This document shows positions 24,143 to 32,809 of a DNA stretch of 64,000 bases, piece by piece (positions within the stretch are counted from its first letter, which is position 1; each line of letters opens with the position of its first letter). A model generated the notes under the pieces. It made no database searches. It was not told the origin of the DNA and was given only the letters and a program-made list of their open reading frames with translations. Source of the stretch: Bacteroidales bacterium UBA4772 (GTDB lineage Bacteria > Bacteroidota > Bacteroidia > Bacteroidales > VadinHA17); the NCBI GenBank assembly GCA_002403305.1, contig DHHM01000014.1, forward strand, positions 1 through 64,000, written 5' to 3'. A program made the position numbers and the translations under genes.

Positions 24143-26791
24143 CTATAGATCGAGTTTCATCTGTGCGGGGTCGTCGGGCAAAACAACATGCGAATCGGGA
24201 GAGCTCTGATCTTCCTCCTCCTCAGGCTCTGCCGGCTGAGGTGCTGCTTCGCTCTTCACCACAGGCTCAAGCTCACGGATATCGGTAACACTGTAGTTAG
24301 AGAGTCTCTTGCCCTTGGCGCGATAGCTTTTCACGCCGATGAACTCTGCCACTTCAATGATCTCATGCTTCCTTCCTTCATTCTTGCCACCGAAGCTGAT
24401 CTCAAGACGGGGGTACTCAACCTCCGTCAGACTGATGAGCTTTGATCCCTCACTTTCATCAATGAAGCACTGCAGCCTCTCTGACTCTTCAAAGACAAAC
24501 CGCTTGACATAGTAATATCCCTGCTCCTGGTCCCAGTATACGGCAGAGAATATCTTTGAGGCCCTGTATTTTTCAAGCAGCAGGATATTATCCTCAAAAT
24601 GAAGTGACAGGTCAGGCACTGCTGTGCGGAAGAGACCTCCCTTGGTGATGATGAGCAGCAGGTCTTCCGATACGAATTCTCCGAGGAACCGTCCCCGGCC
24701 GTCAGCATTGAGTCTCATCACTGACTCATCGAGCCACAGTTTGCGTCCTCCCAGGGTGGAGAGTCCCTTCTCCTTCAGCGTTACCTTATGTACCGGGTTT
24801 CTGGTCAAAATGTTACCCATCGACCCGCGACCCTTGATAGCCAGCTCTCCGAAATCAAAATCGAAGGTGAGCTTCTTGAGCCTGGCGCGGGGCTTGTGAT
24901 GCACCCTGATCACCTCGGCCTCACCGTTGGGGTTGGCACTCAGATAAAGAATGCGGGTGCCGTTGGTGCCACGGCCGAGAGTGTACTCCTTGTCGCGTGT
25001 AAGGCCCGTGAGTGAACACCGTTTCACGTAATATGGCCCGTCACGTCCATCCTGATAGACCACATTGTAGATTGTGCGTGTATCATTTCTCAGGAATACC
25101 TGCACGTGAACGACATCCTTGCCCACAAACTGCTTCTCCATTACCCTGGTGATGAGGTATGTACCATCTTTCCTTATCACGATAGCATCATCGATGTCTG
25201 AGCAGTCACACACATATTCGTCTTTCTTCAGTCCGGTTCCTATGAACCCCTCCTGGCGGTTGACGTAGAGCTTGGCATTTGCAGCTACCACTTTGGTAGC
25301 CTCAATAGTCTCAAAGCTTCTTATCTCTGTACGGCGTTCAATCTTCCTGCCGTATTTCTTCTTAATCTGACGGTAATAATTGATTGCATAAGGAACTATG
25401 TTAGCCAGGTGGCTCGACACCTCTTCAAGCCCGTCTTCAATACCCTTTATATGTTCGTCAGCACGTGAGGAGTCATATTTTGAGATCCGTTTGATCTTTA
25501 TCTCTGTAAGCCTGATGATGTCATCACGGGTTATCTCACTGCGGAAGAGCTTTTTATAGGGCTTGAGCCCCCTGTCAATGGCTTCTATGACTGCCTCCCA
25601 TGTCTCGCACTCCTCGATGTCACGGTAGATCCTCTTCTCGATGAATATCTTTTCAAGCGAGGAGAAGTGCCACTCTTCTTCGAGCTCTGCCTTACGTATC
25701 TCCAGCTCACGGGTGAGCAGCTGCACCGTCCTGTCTGCTGAGTGCCTGAGGATATCGCTCACACCCAGGAAGGCAGGCTTGTTCTCGTCGGTGATAACGC
25801 AGGCATTGGGTGAGATGGAGAGCTCACAGTCAGTGAAGGCATAGAGTGCGTCAATGGTCTTGTCGGGGGAGACACCTGCCTGAAGCTGTATCACTATCTC
25901 CACTCCTCCTGCCGTGTTGTCGTCTATCTTCTTGACCTTGATCTTTCCACGGTCATTGGCCTTTACGATTGACTCAATGAGTGAAGATGTTGTTTTGCCG
26001 AACGGCACCTCGGTGATCACCAGTCCCCTCCTGTCTGCCTTCTCTATCCTGGCTCTCACCTTTACGGCTCCTCCCCTGATGCCGTCATTGTACCTCGAAA
26101 CGTCTATCATCCCTCCTGTCGGGAAGTCAGGATAGAGCACAAAGGGTTTACCCTGCAGGTAGCTTATTGAAGCTTCAGCCAGCTCATTGAAGTTATGAGG
26201 CAGGATCTTTGACGCGAGGCCCACGGCGATGCCTTCAACACCCATGGCGAGCAGCAGCGGGAACTTTACCGGCAGTGTCACCGGCTCCCTGTTGCGGCCG
26301 TCATATGAGCTCATCCACTCGGTGGTCTTGGCATTGAAAGCCACCTCCAGGGCCAATTTTGACAGTCTTGCCTCTATATAACGGGGTGCGGCAGAACCGT
26401 CGCCGGTGAGTATGTTCCCCCAGTTACCCTGCGACTCCACCAGCAGCTCCTTCTGTCCGAGCTGCACCAGGGCATCACCTATGGAGGCATCGCCGTGAGG
26501 ATGGAACTGCATGGTGTGACCGATGATGTTGGCCACCTTGTTGAAGCGCCCGTCATCCATCCGCTTCATCGAGTAGAGGATACGGCGCTGCACCGGCTTG
26601 AGCCCGTCGTCTATATGGGGTACGGCACGCTCGAGTATGACATACGATGCATAATCAAGAAACCAGTCCTGGTACATGCCCGACAGTGCTGTAACTGTGT
26701 GCAGTGCTTCTGGAATATTGCCGTTTATCGGGTTTCCCTCCCCCTCCTCTTCACTGTCGGGTATCAGTTCAAATGAATCACTCTCTTTCAT
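24143..26791 (-). CDS. parC: DNA topoisomerase IV subunit A
   Basis: This 882-residue type IIA topoisomerase subunit cuts and rejoins DNA during chromosome unlinking. The N-terminal YVILERAVPHIDDGLKPVQRRILYSM region and the active-site tyrosine in AAPRYIEARLS (about residue 138) are present, with a tower/coiled-coil region and a C-terminal beta-pinwheel. A long acidic tail follows (PAEPEEEEDQ). The tandem parE-parC order and short ParE support topo IV rather than gyrase. It is 19 bp after parE. Confidence 0.93.
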   Translation of the reverse strand: MKESDSFELIPDSEEEGEGNPINGNIPEALHTVTALSGMYQDWFLDYASYVILERAVPHIDDGLKPVQRRILYSMKRMDDGRFNKVANIIGHTMQFHPHGDASIGDALVQLGQKELLVESQGNWGNILTGDGSAAPRYIEARLSKLALEVAFNAKTTEWMSSYDGRNREPVTLPVKFPLLLAMGVEGIAVGLASKILPHNFNELAEASISYLQGKPFVLYPDFPTGGMIDVSRYNDGIRGGAVKVRARIEKADRRGLVITEVPFGKTTSSLIESIVKANDRGKIKVKKIDDNTAGGVEIVIQLQAGVSPDKTIDALYAFTDCELSISPNACVITDENKPAFLGVSDILRHSADRTVQLLTRELEIRKAELEEEWHFSSLEKIFIEKRIYRDIEECETWEAVIEAIDRGLKPYKKLFRSEITRDDIIRLTEIKIKRISKYDSSRADEHIKGIEDGLEEVSSHLANIVPYAINYYRQIKKKYGRKIERRTEIRSFETIEATKVVAANAKLYVNRQEGFIGTGLKKDEYVCDCSDIDDAIVIRKDGTYLITRVMEKQFVGKDVVHVQVFLRNDTRTIYNVVYQDGRDGPYYVKRCSLTGLTRDKEYTLGRGTNGTRILYLSANPNGEAEVIRVHHKPRARLKKLTFDFDFGELAIKGRGSMGNILTRNPVHKVTLKEKGLSTLGGRKLWLDESVMRLNADGRGRFLGEFVSEDLLLIITKGGLFRTAVPDLSLHFEDNILLLEKYRASKIFSAVYWDQEQGYYYVKRFVFEESERLQCFIDESEGSKLISLTEVEYPRLEISFGGKNEGRKHEIIEVAEFIGVKSYRAKGKRLSNYSVTDIRELEPVVKSEAAPQPAEPEEEEDQSSPDSHVVLPDDPAQMKLDL

Positions 26792-26810
26792 TGCTTACAA
26801 CAACCTCCTC

Positions 26811-28661
26811 TCATGCCTGGGCAGCTTCGGGTATCTCCTCCTCAACTCTCAGGTTGTCAATAATAAAATCCTGCCGCTCCGGGGTGTTCTTTCCCATGAA
26901 GAACTCAAGAAACTGTGTATATGAATCAGACTTCTTCATGATGACCGGCTCAAGCCGCATATCCTTGCCTATAAAATGCACGAATTCATCGGGGGAAATC
27001 TCCCCGAGGCCTTTGAAGCGGGTGATCTCAGGCTCAGGACCGAGGTCCCTGATGGCCTGTTGCCTCTCTTCATCACTGTAACAGTAGCGGGTCTCCTTTT
27101 TGTTTCTGACCCTGAACAGAGGAGTCTGAAGGATATACACATGCCCTTTGCGGACCAGGTCGGGGAAGAACTGAAGGAAGAATGTCAGCAGCAGCAGCCT
27201 TATATGCATGCCGTCCACATCGGCATCGGTAGCGATGACAACATTGTTATAGCGGAGGTCTTCCAGTGACTCTTCAATGTTGAGCGCTGCCTGCAGCAGG
27301 TTAAACTCCTCATTCTCATAGACAATCTTCTTTGTCAGGCCATAGCTGTTGAGGGGCTTGCCCCTGAGGCTGAAGACCGCCTGTGTCTCGACGTTGCGCG
27401 ACTTGGTTATGGAGCCGCTGGCCGAATCGCCCTCGGTGATGAACAGGGTGGAATCGAGTCTCCTCTCATCATTGCTGTTGTAATGTATGCGACAGTCACG
27501 GAGCTTACGGTTATGAAGACTCACCTTCTTTGCCCTCTCGCGGGCCAGCTTCTGTATTGAGCTGATAGCCTTACGCTCCTTCTCCGACTCCTGTATCTTC
27601 TTCAGCAAGATGCGGGCCGTCTCCCCGTTCTTGTGAAGGTAATCGTCGAGATGCTTGCGTATGAAATCAACGATGAAGTTACGCACCGAGGGGCCACCGG
27701 GACCCATATCCTTTGACCCCAGTTTAGTCTTTGTCTGCGACTCGAAGATAGGCTCCTCGATCTTCACCGAAATGGCAGCGATAATTGAGGACCGGATATC
27801 GGAAGCATCGAAGTCTTTCTTATAGAACTCCTTGACAGTCCTGGTAAGTGCCTCACGGAACGCTGTGAGATGAGTGCCTCCCTGAGACGTATGCTGTCCG
27901 TTGACGAAACTGTAATAGTCTTCACCGTACTGCATCCCGTGCGTCATGGCCACCTCTATGTCATCACCCTTGAGATGAATGATCGGATAGAGGCCCTCGC
28001 GGTTCATGTTGTCATTGAGAAGGTCCACCAGCCCGTTGCGTGAGACTATCTTATTGCCGTTGAAGTTGATAACCATACCTGCATTGAGGTATGAGTAGTT
28101 CTTCAACATGCTCTCAACGTATTCGGAGATGTAGTAGTAGTTACCGAACATCGCCTCGTCGGGAACAAATATCACCTCAGTGCCGTTGTCCTCTTTCGAG
28201 GGCATCAGGGCCTCATCCCTGACCGTCTCTCCTGCCCCGAATTCTATCTCCTTAAGCTGACCGTCACGGTATGAGCGCAGTATGAATGACGATGAGAGGG
28301 CATTGACAGCCTTGATACCAACGCCGTTAAGCCCTACTGATTTCTTGAAGGCCTTGGAGTCATACTTTGCACCCGTATTCATGCGCGATGATACGTCGAG
28401 CACCTTCCCCAGGGGTATGCCGCGGCCATAGTCGCGCACCCTGACCTCCCTCCCGCTGATGTTCACATCAATCTTGCGGCCGAAGCCCATCATATACTCA
28501 TCCACCGCATTATCCATCACCTCCTTCAGCATGACGTATATTCCGTCATCAAGAGACGAGCCGTCACCCAGCTTGCCGATGTACATACCGGGACGCAGCC
28601 TGATATGCTCCTTCCACTCAAGGGTTCTGATATTCTCTTCAGAATAGTTTCCGTCCATCAT
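26811..28661 (-). CDS. parE: DNA topoisomerase IV subunit B
   Basis: This 616-residue GHKL ATPase subunit has the ATP-site motifs VMDNAVDEY, VRDYGRGIP and GLNGVGIKAVNALS, the transducer lysine region QTKTKLG, and the TOPRIM motifs LFITEGDSASGS and TDADVDGMHIRLLLL. It lacks the extra insert of many GyrB proteins. Start is the ATG at 28661 (or the adjacent one at 28658). A -7 motif TATATTTG (complement of 28676-28683) is 15 nt upstream, which fixes the start region. Confidence 0.94.
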   Translation of the reverse strand: MMDGNYSEENIRTLEWKEHIRLRPGMYIGKLGDGSSLDDGIYVMLKEVMDNAVDEYMMGFGRKIDVNISGREVRVRDYGRGIPLGKVLDVSSRMNTGAKYDSKAFKKSVGLNGVGIKAVNALSSSFILRSYRDGQLKEIEFGAGETVRDEALMPSKEDNGTEVIFVPDEAMFGNYYYISEYVESMLKNYSYLNAGMVINFNGNKIVSRNGLVDLLNDNMNREGLYPIIHLKGDDIEVAMTHGMQYGEDYYSFVNGQHTSQGGTHLTAFREALTRTVKEFYKKDFDASDIRSSIIAAISVKIEEPIFESQTKTKLGSKDMGPGGPSVRNFIVDFIRKHLDDYLHKNGETARILLKKIQESEKERKAISSIQKLARERAKKVSLHNRKLRDCRIHYNSNDERRLDSTLFITEGDSASGSITKSRNVETQAVFSLRGKPLNSYGLTKKIVYENEEFNLLQAALNIEESLEDLRYNNVVIATDADVDGMHIRLLLLTFFLQFFPDLVRKGHVYILQTPLFRVRNKKETRYCYSDEERQQAIRDLGPEPEITRFKGLGEISPDEFVHFIGKDMRLEPVIMKKSDSYTQFLEFFMGKNTPERQDFIIDNLRVEEEIPEAAQA

Positions 28662-28675
28662 CCCGAATTTTGGGG

Positions 28676-28683
28676 CAAATATA
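28676..28683 (-). promoter_or_regulatory. Probable -7 element for parE-parC-aroK
   Basis: The minus strand reads TATATTTG, a full TAnnTTTG match, with a predicted start about 10 nt before the parE ATG. No TTTG lies at -33. Confidence 0.5.
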
Positions 28684-28774
28684 AAGAATTACCCGAGGCG
28701 AATTGTTCCGATTTATCAACAACCCCGGTGAATTATTACCCTGAAATGCAGGGAGTGTGGGATAAGGGAGGTCC

Positions 28775-29527
28775 TCACCCGGGATAACCGGGCTCGCTTC
28801 TCATCTCTTCCATGGCCGTCACCATCAGTGCCTGTACCCGGGCAGCAAGCTCCTCAGGGTTTCCTGTCCCGAACTGGCCGGGAAAGATGGGATCGAGGAC
28901 CCTGATCCTCACCACCCTTCTGTTCCTGAATATGATACCCCCCTTCTTGGGCATGATCTCACCGGTGCCGTCGACAAGCACCGGCAGCAGGGGCTTGTCG
29001 GTTTTGATGGCAATCTGAAAGGCTCCTGTCTTGAATTTGCCTATCGCGCCACTGAGTGACCGTGTCCCCTCAGGAAAGATGACGATGGAGATGCCCTCTT
29101 TGAGTGACTTCACGCATTCCTCCATCATCTTTATGACACTGCTCTTGTTGCCTCTCACAAGCTCAATATACTTAACCATCCTCATCTCCCACCCGACAAG
29201 GGGCACCCGGAAGATCTCCTTCTTGGAGACCCACCTGAGACGATGGCGGAGCATGTTGAAAAAGACAATGTCAAGCAGGGACTGGTGGTTAGGAACGATG
29301 ACATAGGCCTGATCCTGGTCTATCTTTTCACGGCCCTCCGTTATCACCTTCCAGAAGGGGCTCATCTTCGTGAGCACGATACCCTGGATCACCATCCAGC
29401 GGTTGTTCATCAGTCGCCGGTCATCGAAGAGCAGTGAGATGAGCCAGAGAAGAAGTGCTACGGGGAAGGCAAGCGTGATGAAAACGATGCTTGACAACCA
29501 GACCCATACTGACTTTATGACATTCAT
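28775..29527 (-). CDS. plsC: 1-acyl-sn-glycerol-3-phosphate acyltransferase
   Basis: This 250-residue inner-membrane acyltransferase adds the second acyl chain to make phosphatidic acid. An N-terminal hydrophobic helix (about residues 5-30) is followed by the catalytic VPNHQSLLDIVFF (NHx4D), the substrate-binding IVIFPEGTRSLSG and a later VLVDGTGEIMPKKG. The length is normal. The start overlaps the PAP2 stop by 4 nt, so the two lipid-metabolism genes are coupled. Confidence 0.93.
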   Translation of the reverse strand: MNVIKSVWVWLSSIVFITLAFPVALLLWLISLLFDDRRLMNNRWMVIQGIVLTKMSPFWKVITEGREKIDQDQAYVIVPNHQSLLDIVFFNMLRHRLRWVSKKEIFRVPLVGWEMRMVKYIELVRGNKSSVIKMMEECVKSLKEGISIVIFPEGTRSLSGAIGKFKTGAFQIAIKTDKPLLPVLVDGTGEIMPKKGGIIFRNRRVVRIRVLDPIFPGQFGTGNPEELAARVQALMVTAMEEMRSEPGYPG

Positions 29528-30072
29528 TGTCTTATGCTTTTATTTATTTTTGTTGCTACCCATGCAAGAGCGCTGCCTGCAGTGATGCCCAGGATGGCTC
29601 CGCCGATGATATCACCGGGGTAATGCACTCCGAGGTAGACTCTTGAATAGGATACCACAGCTGCCCATATGAACAGAAACCATGAAAGCCAGTTCTTCTT
29701 AAGCAGCGGTGAGGCAAAGGCGGCTATCCCGAAGCTGTTGGATGCATGGCCTGAGACAAACCCGTACATCCCTGCATAGTAACCGTTGACCGTATGCACC
29801 ATTCCCTCCAGGGCTGGCTCATGACAGGGTCTCGGACGGCCGACCAGGTTTTTCAGCAGGGTTGTGACCTGATCGTCAATAAGAACCAGCACAGGCACCA
29901 GTATGAGGGGAATCCAGGCACGTCTGCCATACTTGCGGAAGATCATCCAGATGATTGCCAGGTAGAGCGGTATCCACACCGTCTTCAGGCTCACTATCCA
30001 CATCACAGTATCAAAAAACGGCGAGTGGTGCGAGTTGAGGAAGAGGAATATGGTACGGTCGAGTTCTTCCAT
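29524..30072 (-). CDS. PAP2-family membrane phosphatase
   Basis: This 182-residue, multi-helix membrane protein carries the three PAP2 motifs: KNLVGRPRP (about residues 75-83), SGHASNSFG and SRVYLGVHYPGDIIGG. By family precedent it dephosphorylates a lipid such as phosphatidylglycerol phosphate, undecaprenyl pyrophosphate or lipid A; which one is unclear. It begins 2 bp after obgE and overlaps plsC. Confidence 0.92.
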   Translation of the reverse strand: MEELDRTIFLFLNSHHSPFFDTVMWIVSLKTVWIPLYLAIIWMIFRKYGRRAWIPLILVPVLVLIDDQVTTLLKNLVGRPRPCHEPALEGMVHTVNGYYAGMYGFVSGHASNSFGIAAFASPLLKKNWLSWFLFIWAAVVSYSRVYLGVHYPGDIIGGAILGITAGSALAWVATKINKSIRQ

Positions 30073-30074
30073 GG

Positions 30075-31067
30075 TCAGCTGTTCAGAGCACTCCAGAGCA
30101 GGTCCTTGAGTGATGTTATGCCCGTTCCGTTGACCGACGAGATGAAAATAACAGGCAGGTCGGCGGGCAGTGACGGTCTCATACCCTCGGTGAGCTCTTC
30201 ATCCAGCAGGTCACATTTCGAAATGGCCATCACCCGGCGTTTGTCAAGGAGTTCAGGGTTATATTTCCTGAGCTCTTCCAGGAGGATATTATACTCCCCT
30301 GCGACATCACCGGTGTCGGCGGGGATCATGAAAAGGAGCACGGCATTGCGTTCAATATGCCTGAGGAACCTGTGACCCAGTCCCTTGCCTTCAGCGGCAC
30401 CTTCAATGATGCCGGGGATGTCCGCCATCACAAACGATTTGTCATCGCGGTAGCTGACGATGCCCAGGTTAGGTGTGAGGGTCGTAAAGGGATAACTGTC
30501 TATCTTCGGCCTGGCGGCACTGACGACGGAGAGGAGCGTTGACTTACCGGCATTTGGGAAGCCTACCAGTCCGACGTCTGCGAGCACCTTCAGCTCGAGG
30601 ATAAACCATCCCTCGTCGTACGATTCGCCCGGTTGTGCAAAGCGGGGTGTCTGGAAGGTGGCCGACTTGAAGTGCGTGTTTCCCAGTCCTCCACGGCCGC
30701 CTTTTACGAGTACTTTTTGCTCGCCGTCATGAGTGATCTCGAAGAGGATCTCGTTGGTCTCCGCATCCCTGGCCACGGTACCGAGAGGAACCTCAATGAA
30801 GGCATCTTCACCGGCGGCGCCGCTCTTCTGGTTTTTTGACCCTGCACCTCCGTGGCCAGCGAAGGTGTGTTTTTTGAACTTAAGATGGAGCAGTGTCCAG
30901 AGCTGCGAGTTGCCCCTGAGGATGACATCGCCGCCACGGCCGCCGTCGCCGCCATCGGGACCTCCCCTGGGATTTAGTTTTTCGCGCCTGAGGTGTGCCG
31001 AGCCTGCGCCGCCCTTGCCCGAGCGTCCGAAGATCTTTACATAGTCAACAAAGTTGGTATCACCCAT
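30075..31067 (-). CDS. obgE: Obg-family GTPase
   Basis: This 330-residue GTPase acts in late 50S ribosome assembly and stress control. The glycine-rich Obg fold is at residues about 1-158 (GDGGRGGDVILRG, GHGGAGS). The G domain has GFPNAGKSTLL (G1), FTTLTPNLG, DIPGIIEGA (G3) and SKCDLLDEE (G4). The C-terminal OCT domain found in some homologues is absent. It sits 3 bp after adk. Confidence 0.96.
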   Translation of the reverse strand: MGDTNFVDYVKIFGRSGKGGAGSAHLRREKLNPRGGPDGGDGGRGGDVILRGNSQLWTLLHLKFKKHTFAGHGGAGSKNQKSGAAGEDAFIEVPLGTVARDAETNEILFEITHDGEQKVLVKGGRGGLGNTHFKSATFQTPRFAQPGESYDEGWFILELKVLADVGLVGFPNAGKSTLLSVVSAARPKIDSYPFTTLTPNLGIVSYRDDKSFVMADIPGIIEGAAEGKGLGHRFLRHIERNAVLLFMIPADTGDVAGEYNILLEELRKYNPELLDKRRVMAISKCDLLDEELTEGMRPSLPADLPVIFISSVNGTGITSLKDLLWSALNS

Positions 31068-31070
31068 TGG

Positions 31071-31646
31071 TCAGATAACCCTTTCAATGTGGGTGCAGAG
31101 CCTTGCAAAGATATCATCAATCGATCCCACACCGTCGACGATGCTCACCACGCCGGCCTTATGCCCGAACTCCAGTACGGGTTCAGTCTTGGAGCGATAG
31201 ACGGCAATACGGTTGTTAATGATGGATTCGTCGGCATCGTCAGCCCTGCCTGATACCAGGGCCCTCTTCTTCATGCGGTCCATAAGTTCGGCATCATTAA
31301 CCTCAAGCACCAGCATAAGGTCTATCTTCATATCACGCTCCTGAAGCATCGTCTGCAGCTCTTCCGCCTGTGCCACTGTGCGCGGGAAACCGTCAAAGAT
31401 AAAGCCTGCCTTGCCGGTGGTGGTGTCTATCCTGTGAGCTATCATCTCTATCACCACCCCATCAGGCACCAGCTCGCCGGAAGCCATGATGGCTTCCATC
31501 TTCTGCCCCAGCTCAGTACCGGCAGCGATCTCAGCCCTGAGCATGTCACCGGTGGAAAGATGAAGGAGATTATACTTCTCGGCAAGGGTCACTGACTGCG
31601 TCCCCTTCCCTGATCCGGGAGGGCCGAACATAAGAACATTTATCAT
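31071..31646 (-). CDS. adk: Adenylate kinase
   Basis: This 191-residue kinase balances AMP, ADP and ATP. It has Walker A FGPPGSGKGTQS, the AMP-binding LSTGDMLRAEIAAGT and IFDGFPRTVAQAE, and a very short LID. RRALVSGRADD-type text replaces the usual zinc-cysteine LID, so this is a short-type Adk. It starts 7 bp after hpt. Confidence 0.96.
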   Translation of the reverse strand: MINVLMFGPPGSGKGTQSVTLAEKYNLLHLSTGDMLRAEIAAGTELGQKMEAIMASGELVPDGVVIEMIAHRIDTTTGKAGFIFDGFPRTVAQAEELQTMLQERDMKIDLMLVLEVNDAELMDRMKKRALVSGRADDADESIINNRIAVYRSKTEPVLEFGHKAGVVSIVDGVGSIDDIFARLCTHIERVI

Positions 31647-31653
31647 TACGGAG

Positions 31654-32190
31654 TTATTTTGTTAGTTTGTAAATCGCCCTCAGGTTACGGCCGTAACCGT
31701 CATAGTCAAGGCCGTATCCGACAACAAAGCTGTTTGGTATCTCAAATCCGATATAGTCTATCGGTATGTCTTTGGTGTAGGCTTCAGGCTTGAATAGCAG
31801 GGTGCATATCTTTATGTCAGCTGCCTTTCTCAGTTTAAGCTCACCTATCACTCTCTCGAGAGTGCTGCCGGTGTCAACTATATCCTCCAGCACTACTACC
31901 GTCTTCCCTGTAATATCCTCATTCCATCCTATCAGCTCCTTGATCTTGCCTGTGCTTGAGATGCCGTCGTACGATGCCAGTTTTATGAAGGAGATATGCG
32001 CGTTGAGTGTTATCTGCCTGATAATGTCTGCCGCGAAGAGGAATACGCCGTTCAGTATACCGAAGAAGAGAACATCCTGATCTTTCAGGTCTTCACTTAT
32101 CTTTTCCGCCAGTGCCGTCACCCGGCTCTGGATTTCATCTTCTGTCAGATAGACAGAAAACTCCCTGTCAAGTAGTGTTATCTCATTCAT
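31654..32190 (-). CDS. hpt: Hypoxanthine phosphoribosyltransferase
   Basis: This 178-residue purine-salvage enzyme joins hypoxanthine or guanine to PRPP. The PRPP loop VVVLEDIVDTGSTLERV (about residues 94-110) and the purine-site IDYIGFEIPNSFVVGYGLDYD match Hpt closely. It is the first gene of hpt-adk-obgE-PAP2-plsC. A -7 motif TAATTTTG (complement of 32211-32218) is about 20 nt upstream. Confidence 0.95.
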   Translation of the reverse strand: MNEITLLDREFSVYLTEDEIQSRVTALAEKISEDLKDQDVLFFGILNGVFLFAADIIRQITLNAHISFIKLASYDGISSTGKIKELIGWNEDITGKTVVVLEDIVDTGSTLERVIGELKLRKAADIKICTLLFKPEAYTKDIPIDYIGFEIPNSFVVGYGLDYDGYGRNLRAIYKLTK

Positions 32191-32210
32191 AGTTCAGGTT
32201 GTTGATGCCG

Positions 32211-32218
32211 CAAAATTA
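32211..32218 (-). promoter_or_regulatory. Probable -7 element for hpt
   Basis: The minus strand reads TAATTTTG, a full TAnnTTTG match, in the divergent gap shared with purE. A -33 TTTG at the standard distance is not seen. Confidence 0.45.
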
Positions 32219-32272
32219 TAAATTTAAAGCTTATTTTTACCCCGGCAAAGGTTTAACATCAAAAAAGAGCAT

Positions 32273-32779
32273 ATGGATCCGGCAGTTAGCATTATCATGG
32301 GCAGCGTCTCCGACCTGAAGGTCATGGAGAAGGCTGCAGAGTTTCTGGACAGCCTTGGGATACCTTTTGAGATCAACGCCCTCTCGGCGCACCGCACGCC
32401 GGACGAGGTTGAGAAGTTTGCGCGGGAAGCCTCCGGCAGGGGAATAAAGGTCATCATCGCGGGTGCAGGCATGGCGGCTCATCTTCCGGGAGTGATAGCA
32501 GCCATGACCCCGGTGCCGGTCATCGGGGTGCCGGTCAGGGCCTCACTTGACGGCATGGATGCCCTGCTGGCTATCGTGCAGATGCCTCCGGGCATTCCTG
32601 TTGCCACCGTAGCCATTGACGGAGCCCTCAATGCCGGCATCCTGGCCGCACAGATGATCGCCACCGGCGATCCGGCCGTCATGGAGAAGCTGATAGCCTA
32701 CAAGGAGAGCCTGAAGCAGAAGATCATGAAGGCGAATGAGGAGCTATCGGGAGTGAAATACAGATACAGGACGAACTGA
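32273..32779 (+). CDS. purE: 5-(carboxyamino)imidazole ribonucleotide mutase
   Basis: This 168-residue purine-biosynthesis enzyme converts N5-CAIR to CAIR. It has the class I PurE motifs IIMGSVSDLKVM, the catalytic histidine in NALSAHRTPDE, and AGAGMAAHLPGVIAAMTPVPVIGVP. The gene is divergent from hpt and convergent with the HhH protein gene. No purK is adjacent. Confidence 0.96.
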   Translation: MDPAVSIIMGSVSDLKVMEKAAEFLDSLGIPFEINALSAHRTPDEVEKFAREASGRGIKVIIAGAGMAAHLPGVIAAMTPVPVIGVPVRASLDGMDALLAIVQMPPGIPVATVAIDGALNAGILAAQMIATGDPAVMEKLIAYKESLKQKIMKANEELSGVKYRYRTN

Positions 32780-32784
32780 CGTTC

Positions 32785-32809
32785 AGGCAGTAGGGACTCC
32801 CTACTGCCT
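32785..32809. terminator. 11-bp hairpin between convergent purE and HhH gene
   Basis: A perfect 11-bp stem (32785-32795 with 32799-32809, loop ACT) lies between two converging stops and touches the downstream gene's stop codon. Neither side has a U-run, so it could end transcription only weakly or protect 3' ends. Confidence 0.45.
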
